This document shows, piece by piece, positions 10,172-22,636 of a DNA stretch of 64,000 bases. The position numbers were made by a program, and so were the translations under genes. The DNA lies in the NCBI GenBank assembly GCA_964058845.1, contig CAXKVR010000256.1, forward strand, positions 58,371 to 122,370, in the 5' to 3' direction. The notes below the pieces were generated by a model that did no database searches, had not been told where the DNA came from, and saw only the letters and a list, made by a program, of their open reading frames with translations. The DNA comes from Carex sylvatica. Lineage: Eukaryota; Streptophyta; Magnoliopsida; Poales; Cyperaceae. Within the stretch, counting starts at the first letter, position 1. The number at the start of each line of letters is the position of its first letter.

Positions 10172-12289
10172 ATTTAACCTTGATCAATAGTATTTGACCG
10201 TGCAGTCCAGCTCCAATCTGGTGTCAATTCTCCATGACATAGCACCATTAAGTCCCCTTTTACCTCAATTGAAACTACCAAGTAAGCCCAAAGAAAAATC
10301 AAATTGCTCACTGATATCGATCCAATATTAGAGCAGAAGTTCAATGCATGCAACATTTTTTTCCCATATTGCTAATCTAATATTTTGTATTTCTTTTTCC
10401 AGTATTGCTTTGTACTAAACAAGTCATGTACTTGCACAAATCAGGTACACCATTTCCTACCAACAAGCATGATAACTTAATGATAACAATATTGTCAACC
10501 TGAAAGTGAGCAACGGATGGCATTGACATGAGAATTGTGGTATGGTAAGGTTTTAGTTAGTTCTAATGCTATGTAGGTTTTAGTTAGTTCTAATACTATG
10601 TAGTTTCCCATACCCACTGCTATGGATCGAGTCAGACTCTACTTAATCATGTGCTAATGATGGTGAAATTAATTAAATGTTTTCTTTATTGTTTTCTTTT
10701 TCACTGATGTTTTCTTTTTTTGTCATGTGTATCTTTTTCCTGATGGGGGATATAGGTCAATTTGGTGGATTAGTTAAAGGTGATGGTCGCAAGCTGTAGG
10801 CAGTCTGATGAGGTGGTGGACCCCAGCATAGAGATGGAACCATCTACTATGGCACTTTTTACTACTTTGAGGGGTGTTGGCACAGATGCCGACAAGAAAC
10901 CAAAATGTGTCAGCTGGTATGCATGCTTGATGCTGATGAGCCTATTCGTCGTTCGGTATGTTTTACTTATGCGCATATTAATTTTGTTCTTTTATTTTCC
11001 TGTTAATTAACCGGGCTCAATTCAAAATATTTAATTCATACTTTCCTTGGCTTTTCCATTTTTTCCTGTTTTGTGTATCAGTTAATCGAGATTAGATTTG
11101 ATGTGCTGGCATCGGTTCTTATTATGATATGTTCCTGTACATGGAATTATGCTATCAGTAATTTTTTTATACAATTGGGATTTTCGATACAATTTTGGTA
11201 AGATTTCTAAATTTTATCACTGCATTTTTTTTTAGTAAAAAAAAATGTATGTTCACTTCATAAAAGAAGACCATGTTTTATGTGATGCATACTTGATATT
11301 AGTAGGCATGTGAATTGAAAGTAGTGAAAATAAATTTCAAGGCCAATCAAAGGTTTTCTAGAAAAGATTGGAATGATTTAATTTCTTCTCTTAAATTCGT
11401 ATTAGTTTGACATTCATGCTCTGTGTAGTCTTCATCCTATATATATTCATCATAACTATGACATTGACTCCTTTGGCTTGAGTATGAACCCTCTCTGTAT
11501 CTCTCTCTCTTCTAGTATTAAATTTCTAAAGCTAATTTAGGTTATAAATCGGAAAGGGGCTTGAATTTTATTATTCTGAATACTTGAGAGTTAATATGTG
11601 CGATTTATGAAGCCCGTTGCTCAGCTGAATCAGTTGAGAATGGCCAAAGCTTCGTAGGTATGATATTTAACCTTGATTCAGTTAGAGTATCTTGAGTTGA
11701 CTTTAATGTGGGCTTAGATACTACATTTTAGATTACACCGGGTTGGATTTTCAGAAATTATTTATGTCCTTCTCATAGGTGGATGAGTACGACGGGAGAG
11801 GTTTAAAATAAGAATCGTTCTCCTGTTAAATTGTACATAAAAGGTTTGACCATAAATGTATTTAACTATTTATAGCTCCGGTTAAATAGCCAAATCCACA
11901 TTCAAGAAAGCATACTTTACGGCAAACTACTGCTGATTTTACTGGTGGCCAAGCTATCAACAGGTAAAACTGGTCCTCACTAATATAGGCCAACTTTAAT
12001 AGAAGAAGGATAGTAAGCCAAACAACACAAGTGCTTCTAACATGCCAAGTAGTTAATTGGTTAAGAACATCTAATTACTTTTACCAATGCAATCTGTACT
12101 TGGTTGGTACCAGTCATAACAAGTGGCATATTCTTAATTACAAAATTAAGAGAAATTAATTTGTTATTTATCTTTCTGGCCTTAGCCTATATTGTAATAA
12201 TGTTGACAGATGTATGGTTGGTACTAATCAGAAAATGATTATCTAACAGGAAACATTATCTGGTAGTTGTTTGTGTCATAGGTCTCTTT
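10172..12289. other. intergenic sequence, no gene recognised
   Basis: An ORF at 10780-11010 (+, MVASCRQSDEVVDPSIEMEP) could be an exon remnant after a polypyrimidine tract at 10700-10750, but I cannot assign it. The rest is AT-rich without clear terminal repeats. Confidence 0.35.
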
Positions 12290-14650
12290 TCCATCCTGCT
12301 TATGTTACTAGAATTTCCAGATACTTCTCCTGTTCTAGTGCCAATTTTGCCTCAAACTCTGCCATGATCATTTATCTTGCTTCTGGGTCATAATTTCCAC
12401 TAAACCAAATAGTGGACTTTTGAGGGTTCACCACTAAACCCAAATAGTCCCCAAATAGGTCTAGAATGCCTTTGATTTGTCTTACTTCAGCCACGGTTGC
12501 CTCTCCAAAAATAATTAAGTCGTCTGCATACATCAAGTGTGTTATCTTTGGAGCCGAATGAGCTAGTCTAATGCCTTGTATGTTTGTCTCGTAAGGATTC
12601 ATTAAAGTGTTTAGTTAAGAATTCCATTACGAGAATGAAGAGATATGGTGATAATGGGCAACCTTGCCGAAGCCCCTGGGTCAGTTTTAGGAAGCCATCC
12701 CCTTGCCCATTTACTAGGATTGTGACTTTGCTCATCTACATGCAATTGCAGATAAGGTTGATTAATCGGCTAGGCATTTTAATGGATTTAATGGCACCAA
12801 TAACAAACCTCCAGTTGACAGTGTCAAAGGCTTTCGTAATATCCGCCTTTAAGGCAAAAAAATTCTCCTTGTACCCAAGGTCTTGGAATGAGTGCAGTAC
12901 CTCCTTGATGAGGATTGTGTTGTCGGCTATATTTTACCTTTTAGAAAAGTTGTTTGGCTATTGGAAATAATTTGCATCATGTGTGGCTGGAGCCTGTTTG
13001 CAATTATTTTTATTAGAAGTTGGTACATCATGTTCCCAATGGTGATAGGCCAGTAATCTTTCGGCCTTTGTGCTTCTTCTATCTTAGGAATCAATACTAT
13101 CTGACTTCTTAGCCAATTGTGTGGTGGCCTTCATTCTTGAAAAGTATGAACTATTGCCTTTGTGATCCCCTCTTTGAAGGACGTTTGTAGGAGCCTAGCA
13201 GTTATTCTATCAGGGCCGGGGCTTTGTCGGGCCCCATTTGAAACAAGGCCTCCTTGATTTCAACTTCTGTTGGTGGCCTGGAGAGTACCTCTTGGTCTGC
13301 ACTTGTGATCACAGCCTCCTCTGTCTCATCAGCATGTTCAAAGTATAGGCCAAACTCTTCCTCACTTCTCTGTTGTGGTGGTTGCTTGTACAGTTCTTTA
13401 AAGAATTTAACAAACTCCCCTCTTATCATGGCATCTGTTGTTACTACCAAACCATTTTCTGTTTCAATATGTGTTATCATGTTTCTTCTTCTGCGATTTG
13501 TGGCCATGATGTGAAAAAATATTGTGTTTTGATCTCCTTCCGTGAACTATTGCAGCCTAGACCGCTGTCTCTAATAATCTGACAGGTCATTCTCCGCTTG
13601 GTAATATTCTTCCAATAGGCGACTTCCAACCTCTCTGGACTGTATGATGGGATGTAGTGACTGAAAAGCTAATAATCGGGTTTGAGCCTAATTTAAATGG
13701 GTTTGCAGATTCTCAACTATACGGACCCATTTTGTTATGCATTTTCTTAGTTCAGCTCTAATAGGCCATGATTTGTTTTCTGACTCATTCCACATTGCCT
13801 CACACACTTCTTTAAAACCTTCATGGTTAAAGCACCATTTTTTTATTTTGAATTTGGATTGGTTAAGCGGTTTCCTATGCATTCTTAGAAGTATCGGTGC
13901 ATGATCACTATGCACTCATAGGAAATGGTTGACATAGGCCATCGGGAATTATTGGGTCCATGAAGCTATTGCTACTACTCTATTGAACCTCTCGAAAATC
14001 TCCGTTGTCGAATCTTGGCCGTTAGTCCATGTGTATGACGGTCCTTTGTAACCGAGATCAATCAAACCGGTTTCAAAGAGAAAATTCTTGAAATTCTTGT
14101 TATTTGCATTAAAATTTGGGTTGCTTTCATATTTCTCATGCATTTCCGTTATGGCATTAAAATCACCCATCACACATACCGTTCCTTCTCCTTCCACTAT
14201 CTGCTTAATTGCTTCCAATATGACTCTATTGCCGGTATAAGCTGCATCTCCATATACACACAATAGGGTCCATACCGGCTTATAAAGTTGCTGCACTCTT
14301 ACATGAATTATGTTCCTTGTCTTGTAAATCACTTGCATATTCACACCTTGTCTTGTAAACCATTTCTGTTCCACCCCCTTTACTTTTTCTTTTGTGTTGT
14401 CGAGTTGTGATAGGACTAGGAGACTGTTTAGCTGTTCTGTGTAAGAGAGTTGTGGTGTAATAGTGATTTGTCCAATAGTAATAATAACGGATACCTGATG
14501 AATAATGGAAAATTCTCCAACTGATATTGATACTTTTTCCTCTGCTCCGGCAAATCTCCAGTTTCTGTTTTTATCCCCTGGTTCACTCTTCTTTTCACTT
14601 TGCAATAGAGGCCCTTTTAATTTTTGGTTGTTCCTGGTGTAACTAGGTTT
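12290..14650 (-). pseudogene. L1-type LINE: endonuclease and reverse transcriptase, decayed
   Basis: Reading on the minus strand from 14605, the AP-endonuclease region shows VCVMGDFNAITEMHEKYE and then YKGPSYTWTNGQ, followed at 13900 by the HSDHAPILL catalytic motif. Next come the pre-RT spacer (13202-13507), an RT segment around 13080 (IVLIPKIEEAQRPKDYWPI) and the RT active-site box with LMYADDLIIFGEA at about 12520, then VNPQKSTIWFSGN. Plant LINE ORF2 is normally over 1200 aa in one frame. Here it is spread over several frames with stops and frameshifts, and it lacks the C-terminal RNase H region. This is a dead, 3'-incomplete copy. Confidence 0.9.
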
Positions 14651-15619
14651 GTATGAAATTCCTCTTTCTTTTTCGGTCCACCATGGACCACAAATTTCTC
14701 ATTCATGGCTGAGGAGGAAGAGTCTGAATCTGTTGTTGTTGGAGGTGCCTATAAGTATTGTACAAACATGTCATGTGCTTGGAGTAAAGAATTTCTGACC
14801 CGATTTTCATCTTGGTCTGGTGCCACTTCTCCATTCCTCTCTTACTGATCCCCTCCATCACCCTATCTAGACCCCGGCGATACCCAACCAATGTGGTACC
14901 ATTGCATGATCCGGAAATAACACTCTTCACAGCACCCATCATAGAGAACTGCTGAGGAGAAAGGGATAAGGTATGGGTCTACATATTGGATCCAAAAATG
15001 GATGGCTTCCCTATGTGTTCCCCTCAAATCCGCTTCCTTAATATAGCACATTTCCCCGAATTATGCTACTGCATGTTCTATAAATTTTTTTCTGCCAGAG
15101 ATCTCTTGGAAACTTTGACTTTCAATTGTACCATGTATGGTTTTCGATGCTCATACATCACCTCATACTCCTCCTATGAGCTGAAGTACTAACCATCCCT
15201 TTGGCCCCGTGCCGTTCCTCTCTCTATTACTCTTTTTCTCATCAGAGTGGGAGGGAGTTGTACCATGTATGCATTTCTGGATACACTCCACCAGGGATAG
15301 TCTTCCCTCCTTCATCCATAAGCGTTTATGAGAAAATTTATTACTACTGTCATCGATTCCAAGCCATCCCTAAGCTCGTCCCTGTTGTGGCATCCATCTG
15401 CTTCCAAGCCATCCCTAAGTCCTTATCTGGCTTGAGATAGACACTTGCTGAGTACAGTAAGAGAATATTCTTGTCATTTGGTGATCAATTTTGTGTTTAT
15501 GTTTGGTTGTTGTGTGTTCGGATCAAAAGGTGGTAGATGAGAGTAATATTGGGGAAAAGCACAATTAATGAGTTATAGGTTCAATAGAAAATAGTAAAGA
15601 GTAGGTGGAAATTAGGATC
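14651..15619. other. unassigned sequence upstream of the LINE
   Basis: A 79-codon minus-strand ORF at 14703-14942 may belong to LINE ORF1 or its leader, but shows no motif I recognise. Bases 15200-15440 hold a partly duplicated phrase ('ttccaagccatccctaag' at about 15357 and 15402). No gene is supported. Confidence 0.35.
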
Positions 15620-17639
15620 TCTCAAATGGGTATTAAATGTTGTCTTTCTGGGAATTGTTGTTGGGAGAGAAAGAAGAGAAATGTGGGGGCATTTACAGCT
15701 TACTGTGGATTTGGGTAGTTTCTAGGTTTCCTGGTGCTCAATCACCATGGAAGACTCCTTCAATCGCCATTTCAGAAATTTTGGAAATTTTGGAAATTGT
15801 CCCCCTCAATAAAAGTGAACTCAATGCTCATGTTTTGTGTGACACTATGACAGAGACAGAGAGAATATTCAAACAGAGAGGTACGCTGTGATGTGCTCTG
15901 GTGACTGGTATAGTATGGCATGGGAGAAGACAAGACCTTGCCATGCAAAGTGCCTCATTTCCTCTGGTCACCTTAAATGCTCCTCAAATGGATATTAAAT
16001 GTTGTGTTTCTGGAAATTACTGTTGGGAGAGAAAAAAGAGAAATGTGGTTTCAAATTTACTGCTTACATTTGGGTAGTCTCTAGGTTTCCTGGTGCTTAA
16101 TCTCTATGGAAGACTCCTTCAATCGCCATTTGAGAATTTTGGAAAATTTACCAAATTGTTCCCTCAATAAAAGTGTACTCAATGCTCAATGCTCATGTTT
16201 TGTGCGACACTATGACAGAGACAGAGAGAATATTCAAACAGGGAGGTACGCTCTGCTGTGCTCTGGTGACTAGTATAGTATGGCATGAGGGAAGACAAGA
16301 CCTTGCCATGCAAAGTGCCTCCTCTCCTCTAGTCACCTTAAATACTCCTCAAATGGGTATTAAATGCTGTGTTTCTGGAAATTGTTGTCGGGAGAGAAAG
16401 AAGAGAAATGTGGGGGCCTTTACTGCTTACTATGGATTTGGATAGTCTATAGGTTTTCTAGTGCTTAATCGTCATGGATGACTCATTCAATCACCATTTG
16501 AGAATTTTGGAAAAATTTACAAATTGTCCCCTTAATAAAAGTGTACTCAATGCTCAATGCTCAATGCTCAATGCTCATGTTTTGTGTGAGACTATAACAG
16601 AGATAGAGAGAATATTCAAACAGAGAGATACACTCTATTGTGCTCTGGTGACTGGTATAGTATGGAATGGAGGAAGACAAGACCTTGCCATGCAAAGTGC
16701 CTCATCTCCTCTGGTCACATTAAATGCTCCTCAAATGAGTTTTAAATGTTGTGTTTCTGGGAATTGCAGTTGGGAGAGAAAGAAGAGAAATATGGAGCAT
16801 TTACTGCTTATTGTGGATTTGGGTAGTCTCTAGGTTTCCAGGTGCTCAATCGCCATGGATGACTCCTTCAATCGCCATTTGAGAAATTTGAAAAAATTTC
16901 CAAATTGTCCCCTTAATAAAAGTGTATTCAATGCTCATATTTTGTGTGACACTATGACAGAGACAGAGAGAATATTCCAACAGGGAGGTACGCTTTGCTG
17001 TGCTCTGGTGACTGGTATAGTATGGCATGGGGAAAGACAAAACATTGCCATGCAAAGTGCCTCTTCTCCTCTGGTCACCTTAAATGCTCCTCAAATGGGT
17101 ATTAAATGTTGTGTTTCTGAGAATTGTTGTTGGGAGAGAAAGAAGAGAAATGTGGGGGCATTTACTGCTTACTGTGGATATGGGTAGTCTCTAGGTTTTC
17201 TGGTGCTCAATCGTCATGGAAGACTCCTTCAATCGCCATTTGAGAAATTTGGAAAAGTTTCCAAATTGTCCCCTCAATAAAAGTGTACTCAATGCTCATG
17301 TTTTGTATGACACTATGACAGAGACAGATAGAATATTCAAACAGGGAGGTACGCTCTGCTGTGCTCTGGTGACTGGTATAGTATGGCATGGGGAAATACA
17401 AGACCTTGCCATGCAAAGTGCCTCCTCTTCTCTGGTCACCTTAAATGCTCCTCATATGGGTATTAAATATTGTGTTTCTGAGAATTGATGTTAGGAGAGA
17501 AAGAAGAGAAATGCGGAGGCATTTACTGCTTACATTTGAGTAGTCTCTAGGTTTTCTGGTGCTCAATCACCATGAAAGACTCCTTCAATCTCCATTTGAG
17601 AAATTTGAGAAATTTTCCAAATTGTCCCCTCAATAAAAG
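15620..17639 (+). repeat. tandem array of about 360-bp units (5-6 copies)
   Basis: The marker 'atgg(a/t)(a/t)gactcc..caatc' occurs at 15747, 16106, 16474, 16855, 17216 and 17572, spaced 359, 368, 381, 361 and 356 bp. Each unit contains the same order of phrases: GGGAGAGAAAGAAGAGAAATG, TAGTCTCTAGGTTTTC, CCTCAATAAAAGTG, a (CAATGCT)n tract, GACAGAGACAGAGAGAATATTC and CCTTGCCATGCAAAGTGCCT. The 381-bp spacing reflects expansion of the AATGCTC tract to four copies near 16550. Most units keep a plus-strand ORF of 70-119 codons, but no known domain is visible. It could be a satellite or an amplified leader of a lost element. Confidence 0.9.
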
Positions 17640-17689
17640 ATAGAATTCAAGCCACCTTTTGTCGATCTTCTTTGCAACATTTTTATTTA

Positions 17690-18120
17690 TTTTTATTTTA
17701 AAGAAGCGACCAAGTTAAAACAATACAAAATAATGTCTAAATTAGAATGTGACCATGTTATATATATTAATCTAAGGACTTGGAATTATTAATTGACTTT
17801 TGATATTTAAATTTTATTAATTAGTATTTATATCTTAATGTACATATGCTTTAATTATCTGATAATTATTTATTTCGTATCTATATTTATGAATTATCCA
17901 TTTTATATTTGTATCCGTTTAAGGTGGATTTGATTTTGAATTTTCACATCCGCCTACTATTTGTATCAAGATTCGTGTATTTTCTGTTCCGTGTCGGCCA
18001 TATCTGTATCCGTTTAAGATGAATTTGATTTTCAATTTTAATATCTGTTTACTATCCGTATCTTCATATCCGCGCTCATGAATTTGATATCAGCATTATC
18101 CGCTCCATTAACACCCCTAG
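17690..18120. repeat. dispersed AT-rich repeat remnant ('tatccgtttaag..' type)
   Basis: The phrases 'gtatccgtttaaggtggatt' and 'gtatccgtttaagatgaatt' recur 70 bp apart, and the block ends 'ccattaacacccctag', a terminus typical of non-autonomous hAT-like plant repeats. The region 18121-18715 beyond it holds no recognisable gene. Confidence 0.4.
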
Positions 18121-18723
18121 TCCCTCTTCTTGTATCATGTTTTGCTTTCAATTTCTTCTGTTATTGGCTTGTTGCATGTACGTCATATAATCTTATTCTC
18201 TAATAAAATTGATGAAAACCTGTTTTTAACACATTCGCATGCTTGGTAACTTGGTATACTTTCTAATAAGATTGATAAATATATATATATGTTGTTTTTT
18301 ATTTGCCCAACTAGTACATGAATTTGAGGGAATGCTATTACCAATCTTGTATATGCACAAGGGTGGTATTTCATATTCTGTACATTGTTGTAACCAATTT
18401 TATTTTCTGTTGTAGTTAGAATTATTTATTATTTTTAAGAAGTACACAAATTGTTTTAAGAATATGTTTGACCGTCGTTAAAATGCATGTATTGAAATTC
18501 ATAGACGTAAAATACATTATCATTTATGGAAACTCATAAGTATATATAGAAACACGTGAAAAATATAAGAAAAAATGTTCGGATGTAATACAAAAAATTT
18601 AAGGACAATTTTTTTAAACTATGACTGTTTTTTAGGCAATGCTCTAATAACGAATTACATGTCAGAAAATAAATAATTAGATTTACTAGTTATCATGTTT
18701 CTTCTTCTTTTGCATCTTTATAT

Positions 18724-20614
18724 CAGTGTTATCAGAACCGGACCGGACCAGTCGGTTGAATCGGAAAAAACTGGAACCGGTCACCTGTCCAGTTTGGTTC
18801 TTTTAAATTATCACTTAAGTATTTGAATCAGAAAATACCGATTAAACTGGTTGGTTCTTATTATAATTTCGCTGGGCCGGACCGTGTAAAACCCCGGTTC
18901 AAATCAAAATTGATATATCTTCACTTGCTCTTCTGATTTCACGTATCTTATGTCTTCGCTAAATCTTCCATTTCCTTCCTATTTCTTCACACGCTGAGAG
19001 AGAGAAAGAAACAAGAAATTAGTTCTCATTTCTCCTGAAGTTGGCTTTCTCCTTCAATATTATAATATTTATTGAGGTGTATTTCACAGTGGCTCAACCT
19101 CATTCAAATAAGTCTAGGTTTGAAGCGAAATCACCAAAAAATCTGCATCAAATACTGTAAGTAATTTCATTTAATCATTTAGTTCGAATTTGTAAAACAT
19201 GAACTTGAAAAGCTTGAATTTTTGAGATGATTTTATTGAATAGATGAATGCATTAAAGGTGTTTGATGAAAAGCTCAAATCAGAATAAGATTTTAAATGA
19301 GGATAGTGGAGTTGTCAATAATTGTGGTGAGTGTCTAGTTATAATTCTACATATGTACTTGAAATTTCAATTTACTTGTTGGGTTTAAATTTCAGCTTAT
19401 ACTGCGAGTGTACCTTGCTGAGTTTTAATTTATTACAAAGGTTTGCTTGCATGTGGCTATAAGGTGTAAACAATATATTTTAAGAATATCACGAGGAATG
19501 TTTCTGTTACCATGAGTTCATTAAAAGAAAATAAGTTAATTCATCTACACCTCACTTCATCCAACACATTTACATAGTAAAGCAACTAAGAATTTCATCA
19601 AACCTGGACCATTCAATGATTCAATTAGTAATCAAGTTCTTTCAAAAATGTTTCATCAAAATAATTTTAAAACATTTGAACTTTTACAATGAAATAACAA
19701 TTTGATATCATACATTGCCAAAACGATAGGCAAAAATTATAAAATTAAAGTTTTGGCAAAGGAAATAACCATTCTTTTGTAAAAGGTGTCCTTTGATCTC
19801 TTCTTTGCCCTTGCTATATAATTACTGAGGTCCCTTGAGCGACATGGTTTGCATCTGTGTTCTCACTAAAAGTAGAAGACGTACCCCTTGACCTCACTGT
19901 GATTCTCCTGGAGATGGTAAACTGCCTGTCAGAGGAGCAAATTGCTACCTTTTGTAACATCCTATGGTGCATTTGGAAGGCGAGGGATAAGGTGCTCTTC
20001 TCAACAAAAAGATTGACACCAAATTAGATCCTAGCTGCAGCCCGAATTATGGTAATGGGGCAGGTGGCAGTCGTGGAGCCGAGCTGTACTCACCAACCTA
20101 GCACACCTATACTGGTACCAAGGGGCACAATGACATTTTTGATGGATGCTTCATGGGGACAAGTCAGGAAATGCAGGAAATGCGATGAGAGAACCATGCA
20201 GGAAATGGGAATACAAATCCAACTTAATGATACTGGTTTTTTTATAAGCAATAGGGCATCATGATTGTTTTACTGGTATGAAACAAAGCGGCAAATGTGA
20301 GCTAGCTTATTAGCACCAATGGTCTGATTTAGACTTATGTAGTAATCTTGGAACTTTTAGGCAGTAATTTAGATCCTTTCATTTCATGTTTTATATTTCT
20401 GGTTATGTAGAATTTGTAATTTGAACAATGTTGTATTTAATCAAATATGTCTACTTTTCTCAAACAAAAATATTAATCAGATTGATTTTCAGATGATAAG
20501 TTATATGTGTTTTAGAAAATCAGCAATCGAACCGGTTGAACCACCGGTCTGATCAGTGAACCGTTGAACCGAAGCTTTACCGGTTCGGTGTCCGGTCCGG
20601 TTCTGATAACATTG
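18724..20614. mobile_element. non-autonomous hAT element with perfect 8-bp target duplication
   Basis: The left end is CAGTGTTATCAGAACCGGAC and the right end, reverse-complemented, is CAATGTTATCAGAACCGGAC. The terminal inverted repeat is about 25 bp with one mismatch, and further 'accgg' words follow on both sides. The flanks 18716-18723 and 20615-20622 are both CTTTATAT, the 8-bp duplication typical of hAT. The element is 1891 bp, encodes no hAT transposase, and carries a LINE-like fragment inside (19910-20190). Confidence 0.9.
19910..20190 (+). pseudogene. LINE C-terminal (linker/RNase H-like) fragment inside the hAT element
   Basis: The plus strand reads NCLSEEQIATFCNILWCIWK, then ARDKVLFSTKR, a stop, and after a gap MTFLMDASWGQ. 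The ILWxIWKARN phrase followed by an (N/M)DASW motif is the arrangement found between the zinc-binding domain and the RNase H domain of plant LINE-type polyproteins. One in-frame stop breaks it. It is either a captured piece or a relic inserted before the hAT spread. Confidence 0.55.
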
Positions 20615-20622
20615 CTTTATAT

Positions 20623-21038
20623 TATTTGGGTTCAGTTCAAAAAAGAACGTCAAAGATTTAACATGATCCTAAAATCTATTCAATATTAAACTTGTTTTGC
20701 TCGTAAGGATGATAAAATAACGTCAATTAATGTTTATTTTAACTAATTTAAATATAAGCATTGATGTATATCTTGTACTTATAATTTGATAATTCTCAAG
20801 AAATTATTGTATGTTTTGTTAGTCAAAGTCTTAAACTTTATTCATGAAAACATTTAAATGAACAATATTTGAACTAAAAATAATGAAAATATAATAAAAA
20901 AAATCTAAATATGAGACTTTACATATTTAAATGAACCAAGTCCAAGAAAAAAATATCACATTAGTTACATAATAACATTCTAATTTTAATAAATAAAATA
21001 AAATAAAAAATTATAGATTTGAGACTTTATTTTAGATA
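20623..21038. other. AT-rich spacer between two transposons
   Basis: No gene or repeat structure seen. Confidence 0.5.
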
Positions 21039-21047
21039 GGTACATAC

Positions 21048-21460
21048 GAGTAGAACTAGGGTGTTCTTAAGCTCACCAAATTATTTGGTGAGCTTAACTC
21101 CAAAATCCATCAAATCGGTTTCAAATGACGAATCAGAACCGTTGAAATCCGCCTACCTTACGAGTGATGCATCTACATGTGAAAATTTTAAACATTGGAA
21201 TTAATTTAGTATAAAGTCAAGCGGTCAAAAAACATTCAAAAAATAAATGCACTAAAATTAATTTATTAACCTTCTAATTTTGACTGATTGACTTTATACT
21301 AAATTAATTCCAATGTTTAAAATTTTCACATGTAGACGCATCACTCGTAAGATATGCGGATTCTAACGGTTCGGATTCGTCATTTGAAACCAATTTATTG
21401 AGTTTTGGAGTTAAGCTCAGCAAACACTTTGGTGAGCTTAAGAACACTCTAGTTCTACTC
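21048..21460. mobile_element. foldback (Mutator-type) MITE, 413 bp
   Basis: The two halves are long inverted copies: GAGTAGAACTAGGGTGTTCT at the left and the complement of AGAACACTCTAGTTCTACTC at the right, continuing over most of each arm. The flanks GGTACATAC and GGTACATAA match at 8 of 9 bases, fitting the 9-bp target duplication of Mutator-like elements. Confidence 0.85.
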
Positions 21461-21469
21461 GGTACATAA

Positions 21470-22636
21470 TGTAAAATTAGTTTTTGTTATTTTGGGTACA
21501 CATCTTTTTTCACTCGATCATATGCACAACTTATGTAAAAAAAAAGGAAAAGAAAAGAAAAGAAAGAAGCGTGAATCTTTGCAAGAACATAATTATATAT
21601 ATTGAGCAATTTAATTTTTGAATTGAAACAAATACTATCAAAATAATTTAAATAATTATATATATTGCAAGACGTAATTAAATTTACTTGATACATGGAT
21701 AAACATCTATTAGTACTAATTTAAATAATTTTGAACCATATGAATAAGTTTTACGATAATTAATAATTAATTTATTGATTAAAATTATTAATGGTGTAAC
21801 ATGTCTTACAAATCTTGACCGTTATCAAACATAACAAATTTATAATTAAACAACGATAAATCGGTAGAAAGAGCCTTCTTAGCACACTTACTCTGAAAAT
21901 TAACACAATTAGAAAATATTCCTTTTGTCTATCCCAGTTAACACTGACGTGCGGGTCCGTGGGTCCAGTCCAAGAACTGAAAGAAAGCGCGAAACGAATT
22001 GTTGGATCGCATTTGCATAAGCAAATCCCAGTAGTGAGAATATATTCTATTTTTCATAGGCAATCATGAAATATATTATAGGTTTGTATTTCATCAATTT
22101 ATTTATATGATGACGAAACTGTTATATCCAAATGGTTCTAATATCTATAAATCAGTAGTGAGAAGAGAATACAAGAATAAGTAAATGATTCTGAAGTGGA
22201 ATTTGATATTTACCATATTTTTAGGCATGATTTGCAGGATTTTAATATTTATTCTTGTAATAACAAAATATTATTTTATTACATCGATGCAACTTCAGAT
22301 GGTCTTCAACATTTCCAATTCAATGCTTATGTTTGAAAAATATAATGGATGCCCCTCGAAAACATCATATACACACGCCCTTACCTATTTCACTAGAACT
22401 ATCATCATTGTTGCTATTTTACTAAATAAAAGAGGAACGAAGGGTAGTTTGGGCATTGTACTTGATAAACTAGGCATGGAAGTAAACATAGATGGCATTT
22501 TCCATCTTTTAAATTTATACGCATGACACTATTTCTTTTGCAAGGTATCTGCGTTATTTTTAGCTCTTATTGGGACATACATGACATCTGTCTTTAATTT
22601 TTGAATTCATGATCATTTATTATAAAAATAAAATAG
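21470..22636. other. AT-rich sequence upstream of the RAE1 fragment
   Basis: The expected 5' RAE1 exons (N-terminal WD repeats) were searched for by eye and not found. An ORF at 22185-22526 (+, 113 codons) has no recognised family. Confidence 0.45.

Noticed and set aside
10780..11010. Possible continuation of the TRFL-like gene
   Set aside because: Its peptide does not match any region of the telomere-binding family that I know, and intervening exons are missing.
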